From assembly GCF_000150275.1 (NCBI RefSeq), contig NW_002060950.1, positions 1,290,106 through 1,354,105 on the forward strand: a DNA stretch of 64,000 nt, written 5' to 3'. Both the position numbers and the translations under genes were made by a program. Of the stretch, positions 39,775-52,700 are shown piece by piece. This DNA comes from Trichoplax adhaerens. Taxonomy: Eukaryota; Placozoa; Uniplacotomia; Trichoplacea; Trichoplacidae. The notes beneath the pieces were generated by a model. That model was not told where the DNA came from. It made no database searches and worked only from the letters and a program-made list of their open reading frames with translations. The first letter of the stretch is position 1. Each line of letters begins with the position of its first letter.

Positions 39775-40407
39775 TGTCACAAAACAGCTTTGCAACAAGA
39801 TAACGTAATCTACGATCAATAAGTCAATTCCTTGAACTACGTATCAAGGAACGATATCTGCACTATCACGAGCACTTTTGCTCTACTAGCAGACTACACA
39901 AAGACTTAAACGCCTCGTATTTTACGTTAAACACTAAGTTGGACAATTCTTCTTTATTTCACGATATACTGCATTTATATACTATTCCTCAATAGTTCAT
40001 GAGTCATAGTTAATACAATTAACATTAGAATCATTTACTGAATTAGATATTAATTTTAGCTACTGCTCTCTTAATGCAGACAACAGTATTTACGAACATA
40101 GACATGTAATAACTAATACAGAATAGTCAGATTACGATATGTCCTAGCACGGAACATTTCCATGATAATTTACAGTCTATCATAAGTAAATTACAATCAC
40201 AATGATTCGAACTGTAAGCAGATGATTTGCATTCCCTATTATAACTATTATAATTTCAGTATGTGTATAAGTGTCACTGTCATAAAAAGTCAGTGCTATA
40301 TTAAAATACAGTATATCCAAATTAGAAGTTAACTAAATAAGGATAGTCTAACAGAATTATCCTAACATAGTTATTTCTACTGTAATACAGTATTTAACAC
40401 TGTAACA
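39775..40407 (-). mobile_element. Solo LTR, family A, copy 1 (633 bp)
   Basis: In element orientation the LTR starts TGTTACAGTGTTAAATACTG and ends GCTGTTTTGTGACA, so it has TG...CA ends. A perfect 5-bp target-site duplication, CATGC, flanks it at 39770-39774 and 40408-40412. It carries a TATATAAATGCAG box and a downstream AATAAAG, the expected promoter and poly(A) layout of an LTR. There is no internal retrotransposon region, so it is a solo LTR left by recombination. It lies about 340 bp upstream of a GPCR gene and on the same strand. Confidence 0.9.
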
Positions 40408-40412
40408 CATGC

Positions 40413-43400
40413 TAAGATAAGAAATCGATAGTTCAGATAGAAATTTATCATCGTAAGAATAATGAATTAGAAATGAGATAAACGGATGAATTTTGCATTG
40501 TTAATGATATAATTTCACTGTTGACAGTAGGCTTTGAATATATAATTATAACCAGTATAATTGACTTATTTCATCAAATACTAATTATAAAACGGCCGTC
40601 TCATTACATTTGGTCTTAAAGTAATCTCATTTACGAACTAAAAGGACATTTGTGTCTGTATCTTGGACTCTAAATTTACAAACAAGAGTTCATACTTTGA
40701 AATACTGCAGGAATGCAAATTTACTAAATTTCACATCAAAAACACGCTTGATAGTCGCATTTTGTCTCCTCGGTTAGAGAAACGTAAAGAAATTCATCCA
40801 AGTGCAATATAGCGTGGAAAGCACATCTCATATAATAATTGATTTTAAAAATTAATACTAAATAAAGAGTAGATTGTTAAAGTACAGCATCAGAGCAGTA
40901 AGTAATTAATAAATGGTATTAAAGATTTAATATATATTAAATGGTTTAATTATTTTTTTAATAATGTATGGTTTATGCACAATAGTAAGATCAACTTGTA
41001 AATTAGCTTTCCCACTATATATTATTAGAATGCTAATCATCTTAGTAAAGAAAGACATCCGAATCCGCTTTAATTAGATTAAAAGGGTCATTTGCTACTT
41101 CGTGTAGTTCAAAATTATAGCGATTTAAATGTAACAAAGGCACTGTTTATTAATAAAGTAAAATATGCCTAGATTAATTTCGAATAAAGGGCAAAAATAA
41201 AATTTCATATAACTAAAGTACAGCAATGACAATTTCTAAGTTTTAAAGCTATATTAAAACTTAAATAATTCCAAATATTAAAGAGAGTTTAATACCGCAA
41301 TGATAGTTAATAACTTAAATACATGAAATCCTACAACAAATTTTTTCCTTGATAAACGATCCAAAGGCTTTCTTAGATTGTTTACGGTATTTTTTTTATT
41401 TCAATTACTTAAAAATTACGCGGCCTGAACATTACAACTTTTTCTTTTCTGTTAAAATTATCCCATGCGGTACATCAATAATAACACCATGGTATAAAAA
41501 TACTATCATTTCCAGCGTAACATTTTGGTAGCTGATGTATAAAAGCCTATGTATAATTTATCTGGATGACGCACGTACGATTATTTCAGTATGAATCTGG
41601 ATGCTCTTAATCATATATGTTCATGGCATGTACTGATGTAATAAAGAAAATATCGGTTTTTAGTATTATCTTGAAATCATTGAGGAAAATGTGCATTAAC
41701 TGCAGACTTATTTTATCCGAAGATATTTCAAAAACTTGTGTACTTGTAGTAGACTAGAACTCTTTGACCTATTAAATTTGTAACTTGAGGTATTTATCAT
41801 TATCACGTTCAATCTCATGCAGATATCCATAAATCGTGATATATCATAGAAATCATTTGATGGTCAAATGAAATATTTCTATTTGTGATTGATGCATCTC
41901 GATAGTTCAATGAAAATAATAGCAGCCTTGGACTATTATGAATCATAAACTTTGAAGATTTTGTCCTATCACAGCATTGAAGATACCAATATCTATTTTT
42001 TATAGAAGATTTTTTCAGTATGAGTCTATACTGAGATAATTAGTTCTACTATACATATCAAAAAATCATAATAGATACATGATTTTATAGAATTTTCTCA
42101 ATATAAAAGCTAAATTATTCTGTAATTAGTAATTAGTTGAACCTGGAAAAATTCTGCTATCAAAATTAAGATCTAGTGACTGATAAAAAATGTAGATTTA
42201 CTCATTGTGGTCTAAAATGGTTAAGATTAATTTAAAATATTGTCCTTTCTGTGTGTCGGCAGAACATTCCATTGCTTCGTAGGCAATGATACCCACGCTT
42301 TTAACAAAAGGATAAATGATAATGAAACATATTACGCAAATATTTTTTCTCAATATAACGATTAATATTTTCCGTATTTAGATAAAATGTAAAGAAATAC
42401 AAGAATTAACCCAATGCTATAACTATTTAAATTATCTAGAACTGAACAGAAAAATTTTACATTTTTTTAACCATTTGGTTTATATGGTGTGATAGTGGCC
42501 GAATTAAACTAAAAACTGCACATTCTCCAATATAACTTAAAAATCCGAAAATGATACTCGTATTATTCAATAAAAATTTTTGAATAATCAAGGTATATTT
42601 TATCCTAAGTAAACATCAAAAAATCGCTAATTATCATCAGTACATAAAGGAAATTAGAAACACTTCATAATACTATTTATTAGCAACGGTATAATCAAGC
42701 TTTGTTTATCTGTAGATAGATCCATTAGGCTTTAGACATATTCATAAAAATATTTGATAACTCTAAGCTTAAAAGAACGGAAGATTTCAAAATGCATTAG
42801 GATTCTTTTATATCAACCATTGAGTCTAAGTTTAGTTTTGTCGATTAAAATTTGCAAATATATCCAATCGTAATTCCTGTACAAAATGAAATAGCAAAAC
42901 GCTGATTGATGAACATGTTTTTCTTAAATATCGCTTACATAGTGCGAAATTCCGTTGAAGTTTGTTAAATAAATTGAGCTACTAGAATACCCTTTGATAA
43001 TAATACGTGTATGATTTCAAAATTTGAATAAAAAACCGTATTTCCTATTTTAATGGTTTCAATTTTTAAGATTAGTTTAACTTAAACTGCTACGTAAAAG
43101 TTTTAGTGTGCTCATAGATGAACCGCTAGAATTGTTATTTACCGGTATATCATAATTACTTAGATACACTGTTAAAATTATTGCTATACATTACTTACAT
43201 ACTAGTCTAATAAATGATTTTAAATAATACCTAAAAGTCCGTAGATAATATGATTAGCATCAGATTTTAAGAGAATTAAAATTATTTTACTATTACAAAA
43301 ATTCGAAATTTACTAGTTGTCATTAATATAGAAAATAAAAGTATAATTCGTGAGCTATTTGGACCGGTGATGATTGCTACATAATAACGGATTTATACAT

Positions 43401-46400
43401 TATTAAATGTGAGAACACTTACAAATTATTCGAAAACGCTCGATAAATACTTAAAATATTTTAACGTTCGTAAGATTATAATATGATAAACAGGTCTATA
43501 GGCTCTTATTAATTGACGGTTTAACATTTATTATATTTTAGAATTGTGCCGTAATTGGCATATTCCAGAAGCTTGTCATACTATCTGAAATAACATTAAT
43601 CGAGATTTTTGTAAAAGATTTCCCTTTAAATGCTGTAAATGTATCATTCACAAGCTTTCGATCGCAATCCATGAATTAAAATTAGGATAACGAAAAATCT
43701 CGATTTTCTGAGGAAATAATAGCATTAGCCTGTTTTTAAATTAAACTAGCCTGAATATTTAGAGTTATCCGTCCATACACACGCATATTATTTTTTCTAT
43801 ATCACTACGCTACAGTTATCGACTTTCCAGTCTCGCAGATTTACGTGGAATATGGAATTTATTTGATGCTCCAGTTATGTCTAGCCATAGCTACCATTTC
43901 AATTCTGATATTTTGGCGCTATAATTGAACATTTTAGTAAAACTTACCTTAGAACTTTTAGGTTAATGGCACTGGTCACTCAGTTACTAAGGTGGCCAAA
44001 TAGATAAAATTTGTAATCGTTCTAATGCTATTATAGATAATAATGTTGACTTTAGACTTTATATTCACAACTTTTACAGCCAGATGTTTTTTATGCGCCC
44101 AAAATATTAAATTTACAGGAAGTAAACAATAAATAGTAGCATTATTTAAATTATAGTTTATATAAATTTTCCACCCACAGTCTTAAACAGCGTTTAAAAA
44201 TGATTTAATTTAATGAAAACTGTATCGAATCAACGGGATAATGATAGTGATAAGAAACGATTTTCAACGAAAGTATCAAAACCAATATCAAATTTTTATA
44301 GCTTTCTCTAGCATAAAACACCTATATTAATTACTAATTCAGTATTGTATCGAATTATCAATAGGGATAAACAAAGTCAGCGCTAATGGGTAAGAAATTA
44401 AAATTTAAAGCTATAAAAAAATACTGACTAAATAGTTTGGTATGCAGATAAATAATTAATGCAAGTATAGAATGACTTCATAGAAATTTCGTACTGTATT
44501 TACATTAGTCACATATTGAAAATTAAGTGAGTTACGTCATTGGGAGAAAAATTTTTTAAATTTAGCAGGATTAAAAATAAGCTACTCCCTATATAAAAGG
44601 ATTTATCTGCGTAATGGTTTATGATTCTTTTACATGAATAGCCGAAAGTTTTGCTGTAATGCAGCCATTACAGGTAATTGTTGATTAGTCATAAATGTTT
44701 TTCATGCAAGGATAATTACGTTAAAATGCTCATAAATTCATCATGTTCATAATTTATCTACCTTGGCTCCTTAGTTAATGAACTATTTCTAATGTCTATC
44801 AAGAGCTTTCATATCTGTCCCATAATATTAAAGCATTCAAAACATTAACTCATCATATACTGATAAAGCTCTTTTCTTACCAATATTCCATGAATCTCTT
44901 TTCTTAGGCTTAAGTTGCTATCGCAAATCTACATAAGATTATATATCAGAAACTCAATTACTCTGCTTTTAAAACTTGTATTTTCGTTCTTCCTATCAAT
45001 ACTTACGGATTGGCTTATATGGCTACACAATAACTTAAACTAGTTGAAAAATTTACAACTTTTAGATAAAAGTACTATATTTTAAGTCCAATCTAATTTA
45101 ATTAAATAATGTTGACAACAAGGGATCATTAATGATTTACTATCTGACCTTGACGCAAGATTTTTAAGAATCACAATTCCATAAATATCAGTTCGAGTAA
45201 TTAGGTGCTCATAGGAGATGCGGTACATAGCAGGGATACTTGCACCACATGATCATAATTTAGTATTCTTATAGAGTAGCATCACAACATTTGTGCATTC
45301 TTTACATTATATTGGATATACTGCTGCTAACTAGCTTTGCTACAGCAATGTTATAGAATGGATCTCTAAGCTCACGTAGTATTAAGAATTACCTTTCTCT
45401 CTAACTTTTAAATCGCTCAGTGACTTAGACTCCTTCATTTTTTCGCTAATTAGAAATTAGTAAGTTGTTTATTAATCAGTTTGTCGAGCTTACGCAATCC
45501 TATGCAGTACTAAAAATAATAGTGTTAGAAGTTTCTACATGGATGACAGCTTTAAATTTATACTAAATTTTTTAATTAATACTATTTTAAATGCATTAAC
45601 ATCTGAAGATCTTTTTCGAGAAAATTAGAATTTATACTAGCTGAGATATCAGTTGGAAATAAACAGGCAGCCCATAATATAATAATAATCATATAATATG
45701 TGATGATTTTATTTATTTGGACAGTTAAAGCATGCAGTTTTTCATTATTTGGAATTAAAATTATACCGGCACTAAATATAATCAATTAATTTTAACTATT
45801 ATATATTAAATTAAATACAAGTTGCAGTATGATGTATAGTCGAACATAGAAGAATCGAGATAATTCTTTATGTAACTAATTAATCGAAATTAAATCACTA
45901 TAACATTAAACTCATTAAATACCTATAATATATCCTTCGGGACATTTCATACCGTTATATGTAGATACTGTATATAGTTAAATAAGAAAATTAAGCACAG
46001 TTTATAATTGGCAATTTGCCACAATTTTGGAAAGGATAACAATGATAGATGTAGCTTTAGGTGACAGAGTATCATAATTCTAAGATACAAATACAAACAC
46101 CTATCTCATGCAAATTTCTTTAAGTTCATCGACTAATTATCCCTCTAATAAGCATTTAGGATGATTAATTTAATATTAAAGCTATCAGCTACCGTACTTA
46201 CATCATGATATTGTAATCTTTCCAATCTCAACAAGTAATATTGGTAATATTTTATTCGAGACTCGTTGCTTCGAGCAACCAAGTTTTTAAAAATTTCTTA
46301 GTATTTCCAATAAGTAATGGTGATTCGAAATACAGTATAAGGTACCAGCTACGTTTCGATAGCTTCAACATAAGCCTTATACAAGTATATTGTAAATTGA

Positions 46401-47749
46401 TAAGTTTTTTAATATTTCTTAATAGTTACAATTCCAATTTAATTAGGTCACTCGATTCCAAAGATAATTTTGTATTTCAAGTAATTTCTGCGAATAAATT
46501 TATTGGTTTGCAGATTTATCTCAAGAATTGCATAAATTATTAATGCTTAACCTGTAACAAATATCCAATATTTATCGAATGATCTTAACAATTTCAAGAA
46601 ATACTTGTAAAACGGATTAAACTTAATTCTAGAGTACTAGCGTGTTGCAATGGCCTAATATTAGTAGCCTATAACACAAGAAGAATGATTCCATGAATGA
46701 GTCACAATAATATATTTAGACTTTATTTCGATACTCTAGCCAATAATTAGATGTCTATGTTACTAACAGTGAACTCGTATGGTCAGAATAGTTTGATTAG
46801 GACAAATTTAACCCATATAACCATAGGTCACATTGGAAGTAAGAAGTAATTCTTATCTATAAATTTTTTCTTTAATCAATTATAGACTTCTTCGAAAACT
46901 GTCATCATGAAAGTAAATCGGGAGTACTCGGTTGATTCATTTCTTGAAATAATTTTTGGTTTGATAGAACTCTAATCATGAACTTTATCTTAACTTTTAA
47001 TGCTTTTGATGAATTTGAGTTCTCAGCTATTACATTTTTCATGAAGTATTTATGGAATAGTTTTGAATCAACATATCATGAATCAGTTTGTTGCATAATT
47101 AGTTTTATAAACTAATGCTTTAAGCTATTTTCACTTCAATAAACAAAGTAAATAATTTATTAACTGCTAACCTTGACCTAACTATTGAAGTGGATACGAT
47201 ATTAGACAGTATAATATCATAATGTAGCAAAATTATTAGATTATCGATTAATTATTAGCCAAGTTCAATGAAAATCCTATATACTATACATCTTTACTAC
47301 TAAAGGTACCCTGCTAAAATAATTTGTTAGATCCATCTTGTTTAAAATCTTTACGTACTTAAGTAACAAAATTCCTATTAAAGCATTCCTCTTGTTGGGT
47401 TATCTGGACATTATACTTTGCATTAGTCTTCTACAATTGCCGGTAGTGATTATGCTTTCGCTGTAGTCCTATAAAAATGAGTATAGTAGTAAGTGAATAG
47501 CGTCTACAGTACTATATATAAAATAGTCGAGTGCAACTAGTGATTAATTTAATGGGATAGCTATAGCCTTAAATCAGAATGTGACAGAAGAAAATTCAGT
47601 TTGATAGCTAGCTGTGTTTAGTTTACGTGATCTAAGGTTGCTACTGTAATATTCGACAATAATTTTAAGTATTAAACTATTTAATCCGCAGCATTTGGGA
47701 GACAGATTATTGAGTGACTGTTTTAGGATACGGATAAAAATAGCAATTT
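40413..47749. other. Gene-poor intergenic region
   Basis: About 7.3 kb of AT-rich sequence. The longest open stretch (46241-46543, 100 codons, plus) has no family resemblance and its composition looks like random AT-rich translation. No RNA gene or repeat is recognised. Confidence 0.45.
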
Positions 47750-47754
47750 ATTAA

Positions 47755-48385
47755 TGTTACAGTGTTAAATACTGTATTACAGTAGAAATAACTATGTTAG
47801 GATAATTCTGTTAGACTATCCTTATTTAGTTAACTTATAATTTGGATATACTGTGTTTTAATATAGCACTGACTTTTTATGACAGTGACACTTATACACA
47901 TACTGAAATTAATAGTTATAATAGGGAATGCAAATCATCTGCTTACAGTTCGAATCATTGTGATTGTAATTTACTTATGTTAGACTGTAAATTATCATGG
48001 AAATGTTCCGTGATAGGACATATCGTAATCTGACTATTCTATATTAGTCATTACATGCCTATGTTCGTAAATACTGTTGTCTGCATTAAGGGAGCAGTAG
48101 CTAAAATTAATATCTAATTCAGTAAATGATTCCAATGTTAATTGTATTAACTATGACTCATGAACTATTGAGGAGTAGTATATAAATGCAGTATATCGTG
48201 AAATAAAGAAGAATTCTCCAACTTAGTGTTTAACGTAAAATACGAGGCGTTTAAGTCTTTGTGTAGTCTGCTAGTAGAGCAAAAGTGTTTGTGATAGTGC
48301 AAATATCGTTCCTTGATACGTGGTTCAAGGAATTGACTTATTGATCGTATATTGCGTTGTCTTGTTGCAAAGCTGTTTTGTGACA
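47755..48385 (+). mobile_element. Solo LTR, family A, copy 2 (631 bp)
   Basis: It has the same TG...CA ends as copy 1, in the opposite orientation. The 5-bp duplication ATTAA lies at 47750-47754 and 48386-48390. A TATA box (TATATAAA, 48179-48186) is followed by AATAAA (48202-48207). Copies 2 and 3 differ at scattered single bases and small indels only. Two open stretches inside (47842-48033 plus and 48165-48386 minus) are by-products of the repeat, not genes. Confidence 0.92.
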
Positions 48386-48390
48386 ATTAA

Positions 48391-50680
48391 ATAGATCGTT
48401 TCAATTTTGGGGCATACAAAATAAAATTTTATTGTTGAAACTCCATTACATTTACTACAACCTTATCAAAGTATCATTTGTTCAAATTCGTTACTTCTTG
48501 TTTTCCTGACTTTAAAAGTAATAAGTATTTATACACGTACAAATATTCTTGAAGCAGTGAATTCCATAGAAAGAGCCTAACAATATTGGGAAATATACTT
48601 ACTAATACTGAAATTAAACCTTGATAATAATTTTCATGATCAGTAACCTTTCCAGATTTAATTACGAAAGGTTAGCAATTTTAGTCCTTTTTCAATATGA
48701 GATCGGTAAAAAAGTTGCAAATAAGATATTTCTCAAATCTAGCTTCTTAAAATTACCTCACTTGTGTCATGATTCTAGAATACCGTAAAACGGTACAGAT
48801 TTTATACAGACCGTGCATAAATCTAGAAAAGTCTCCGATCTCTGTCCCTTCCCAAGGTGATTGCGCAGTAAAATGCATACAACATCTACTTTGCTGGAGC
48901 TTTAGTATTTCATCAGCACAAAGCTACTGATATTTGCTTATATAGTCTACTAAAACACTACAGCATATTCGTATCTAATTTATATTTATTACGCCACCGT
49001 TATTCTAGCATTTCGCAGCAAATTACGGCTAAAATTTTTGTACTTCATTATAATACCATTAATAGATCTAAGACAGCGCGCAGTCACTTGGGTTAAACAG
49101 ATATACATAATTGCATATGTTACCAAAAGTACTTAATTTGCATCATATTTATAGTGTATACAGGGAAATTTAGCACTTGAGCTTGTATCTTTAAAGGAAT
49201 GCTGAGTAATCATAGGAACAGATAGGCTATTGTATAGTGATTCGCAGCGTGGTTACAGTTACAGCACATTGCTTATCGTAGTCACAAGTATATACTGCAT
49301 ATACTGTACGTTATTATGGTCAATGTAGGACATTCTGGACGGTGTTGTGCAGTCTTTAAAAATAAAATAAATAATTAATGTCTCTTGTGGCGTTCTATTT
49401 CCTACCTTGCAATGTGTATACATCCAGTCATTATTCTAACCCATAAGGTCATAGACAGGCACGTGATCGAGGAAGATAAATTTATTGTAGCAATCTATTT
49501 GGTACAACTATCTAGTAGGATTTCATAGCACTACTCAATTTTCTCTTTTATATTATATAAATTATATAAATTATTAATTATTTACAACTAATATCATCTG
49601 TTATACACAAGATTTACTTTCATGTAAAACTACTAAGGCTGCTAACTTCAATCTTTTTTCAAATTAATCTGGCAATATTGAATTCCATCTAATAGCATAT
49701 TTTTCACAGATCGAATGGCTATGATTTTATTCCGTTTAAAGTAGCAGTGGTATAACATTTCATGTGCTTAATATGGATATCGATGCCTTTCTTCATAAGA
49801 TAGTTAACGGGCTATTGTCCAATAGTTCACTCAGAACATTTGCAATCTATTCCTCCCTTCGGTATTATAAGGTTTAAAAACAGATTGCATTGATGAAGTT
49901 GAAGCAAATGCTATTGACAAATATAAGATGATCACAACTTCAATCTAAGAGCTTAACAGAATCAAAATTTTGATAATACAATTCATTATGGCCATCTCAA
50001 ACTCATGGCTTTGAATTTAGTATGAATAGCCTTTACTTGTTTTTGACGCACTGCTAATTGCAGCAATATAGTACAACTAATAGCATCCACACAATTCATA
50101 TCGGTAGTGATATCATAGATAAATTTTTATGAGAGTAAATCTATAGTCGTCGAAATTTAGTTAATAGATTTTAAGTTCGTTTTGAAGCTTACATTAAGTA
50201 CCCACGATAATGTTCGATATATACATTTATACTTAGTCTATTATTTTCATGACGATAAACTGATTATAGCACATGTTTATCGATTTTTAAGCACGTTAAT
50301 TTCTACTGCATAATGCAATAGTAAATTTTTGTATACCGTAAGTTATAAATATAGATTTTCAAAACTATCATATTCCTAAATCATAAAGTTTTGAAGTGCG
50401 GCAATATCGATTTAGATTGATGCAAGGCGATTACGTGTGTCCGATAGTACACAATCTGTAAAATCTTTTAAAAAATTTTCATGTCCTGTACATTAAACGT
50501 GCAAGAAAGCTATAGAAAAAGAAATATATGACATATGGAGTGGTCATGGTGAAATCTGGCCTAGATACTGTATTAGTATAGACTGTTACATATGTAAAGG
50601 TGTATAGGTAGCTACGGAATGTCTCAGGAGAGAATGGTTATCGTATTTAGAGAGTGAGAACTATGGCCATCAGTGATTGA
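48391..50680. other. Intergenic region downstream of the third GPCR
   Basis: About 2.3 kb of AT-rich sequence, no recognised feature. Confidence 0.4.
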
Positions 50681-51856
50681 TTATTGTTCAGTACCGGATA
50701 TAGTTTGCTGCGGAAATATTCTAGTAGCAGAAATAGCTTGAAAAATGTTTTGCTCAATATTTTGAAGTTCATTTATTTTATCAAGGCCGGAAGGATTAGG
50801 GAATGGCTGAATGATGGCTGTTCGACGAGACATAGCATGAGTAACATATAATCTTAAACTAAAACGACCAAATATCTCGTTATACGCTTTTCTAAATTTC
50901 TTTGACGATAGAGCATATAATACTGGGTTAATTGCACTATTCAAATTGATTAAGCAACCAACAAAAAAAACCAAATGATGGGAAATGTGGAAATTATTTG
51001 GAACTAAAATAAACATTGTCAAGCAGTATGGCATATAGCATAGAATAAATGTTAGAAAATAAAGAAACATGACTTTAGTAATTTTGACTTCCCTTTGTAA
51101 TGCTTGGCAATGTAATTGTTGATGGACTGTAAGAGTGTTAGCTTGAAGATGTCCAAGCATGTGATGAACATGTTTTTTAATAAATAAATAAATACCGGTA
51201 TAACATACTGCAGTTACTGTCCAAGGGATTAAAGAATCTATGATAAGAATATAAATGATATAACTGGCGCCTTTGGAATCTTGCCAATCAGGTAAACAAG
51301 TGTATTCTTCGGGTTGGTACACATAGCGATTCCAACCAAAGATGGGTAATAAGCAATCGATTGTTCCATAAACCCAGATAAAAGACATAATTATTACTAC
51401 AACTTTCGTCGATAACTTCCTACCGTAAGAGCGTACAATAACCAAATAGCGACATAGTGCTGTTGCAAGCAAGGTAAAGATTGTGACGACATAACATACA
51501 CATAGCGTTACCCCACTTAAGCCGCAGATTGTATGAATAAATGACTCTCCTCTACTTAACAAATCGATAACAATAATTGGTTGTCTGGTTAGGCCTGTTA
51601 AAATATCGGTAATTGCTAAATTAATGATGAAGAAATTAACAGGAATACGCAAACTAGGCCTCTTATAAAATATAAACAATACGATACCGTTACCAATAAC
51701 AGTCGCTGCTATTAATACACAGTAAATAAATACTCTCCAAAATATGATGCCTGAAGCAAAGGCTTCATGATTTATATCGTCATGGTCATTTTGGTTGGAT
51801 GAACCATAGAACGAAGCGTTATTATGATTATAGGTATATTTTGCTTTATTGTCCAT
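50681..51856 (-). CDS. Rhodopsin-class (class A) GPCR, single exon, 391 aa
   Basis: I chose the ATG at 51856. The frame stays open a further 21 codons to a TTG at 51919 with a stop just before it, but no earlier ATG exists. The N-tail is long and rich in Asn, Asp and His, with a glycosylation site at Asn13. Landmarks: Asn56 (TM1), LAITD with Asp84 (TM2), Cys111 paired with Cys187, CYMPY (273-277) and NPVLY (310-314). DRY reads CRY (135-137). The second loop has GWNRYVYQPEEYTC-LPDW. Asn304 occupies the opsin lysine position. The third loop is long and histidine-rich (HQQLHCQ). Helix 8 keeps FRKAYNE, followed by a roughly 60-residue tail, the longest among the complete receptors here. Ligand unknown. 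Confidence 0.92.
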   Translation of the reverse strand: MDNKAKYTYNHNNASFYGSSNQNDHDDINHEAFASGIIFWRVFIYCVLIAATVIGNGIVLFIFYKRPSLRIPVNFFIINLAITDILTGLTRQPIIVIDLLSRGESFIHTICGLSGVTLCVCYVVTIFTLLATALCRYLVIVRSYGRKLSTKVVVIIMSFIWVYGTIDCLLPIFGWNRYVYQPEEYTCLPDWQDSKGASYIIYILIIDSLIPWTVTAVCYTGIYLFIKKHVHHMLGHLQANTLTVHQQLHCQALQREVKITKVMFLYFLTFILCYMPYCLTMFILVPNNFHISHHLVFFVGCLINLNSAINPVLYALSSKKFRKAYNEIFGRFSLRLYVTHAMSRRTAIIQPFPNPSGLDKINELQNIEQNIFQAISATRIFPQQTISGTEQ

Positions 51857-52211
51857 CTCTTGAGCTACTTCATTCAAACTAGCTGTAATATTAAAATTAT
51901 AAAATATTAAAACTTTCAATTAGTAAATTAATTTTGTCATCCAGTTTCATTTTTTATACTTCAGTATGCATATATGTAAAATACTAGCACATAATTTAAA
52001 ATGTAAATTATTTTTTTCAATTTTCGATTAGTTAATTAATTACGCTATCCCATTGCATCTTTTAAACGCATTTATTTTATGCTATACACAAAATACTAGC
52101 ACATACATGTAATTAAAATTGTAAGTAATTTTTAAGCTTTCGATTGCTATATTAACTATTTCATCTAGTTCCTTTATTATATACGTATTTAAGTTATATA
52201 TGAACGTGACC
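51857..52211. other. Upstream flank of the 50.7-51.9 kb GPCR
   Basis: A short imperfect direct repeat is visible: ACTAGCACAT with its AT-rich surroundings occurs near 51984 and again near 52093. It ends at the assembly gap. The receptor promoter must lie here or beyond the gap. Confidence 0.45.
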
Positions 52212-52261
52212 NNNNNNNNNNNNNNNNNNNNNNNNNNNNNNNNNNNNNNNNNNNNNNNNNN
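52212..52261. other. Assembly gap (50 N)
   Basis: Fifty N characters. LTR-like sequence follows on the right. Confidence 0.95.
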
Positions 52262-52700
52262 GTTTTGTAGGGAATCGTTAGGGTAAATTGTGTCTGAACT
52301 TTGAATGATTTTGTTTTCTTAAATGGTGCAAAGTAGTTTTCTAAAACGGATCTTAAGAGCGATTGGTTAGCAAATGTTTAGTTTTAAATACCTCAGACGG
52401 CTCTATGAAGCCTATAAATGATAGTGCAATTAGAAAATTTAGAGAGAGAGTAGAAAAAGACTTTATTCGAAGAACTTGTTGAATTTGAAAAGGCCTTCGG
52501 GGTCGAATTGTCGTAAGTTAAAACGTTCTTCTTTTTGAAAGGTTGTTTGGTCGTTGACAGTTTTTTTTTTGTATGTCATTTATTTTAATAATACTTAAAG
52601 CTAAGTATTTGTAAGGTTGTTCGGTTTATACTTCTCTCCATTTTTGCTTTGAAATAAATTGTTGTTCGGTTATTTCCCCAAATTTTATTTGGTGTCAAAG
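52262..52700 (+). mobile_element. LTR-like sequence, left end lost in gap
   Basis: The order of signals suggests an LTR with the start of an internal region. A CCTATAAATGAT TATA-like box lies near 52410, AATAAA near 52652, and a TTTGGTGTCAAAGT string follows, resembling the TGGTGTCAGAAGTGG-type primer-binding site of some Ty3/Gypsy elements but degraded. There is no second copy in the window and no coding region follows. It could be ordinary sequence. Confidence 0.3.

Noticed and set aside
46241-46543. A 100-codon open frame on the plus strand
   Set aside because: Composition is typical of translated AT-rich DNA. No motif, no paralogue in the window and no plausible splice context.
47842-48386. 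Open frames repeated at 47.8-48.4 kb and 56.3-56.5 kb
   Set aside because: They lie inside copies of the same solo LTR. Their conservation reflects recent insertion, not coding function.
51857-51919. N-terminal extension of the 50.7-51.9 kb GPCR from a TTG codon
   Set aside because: TTG is an unlikely start in an animal nuclear gene and a stop lies just upstream. The first ATG is at 51856.
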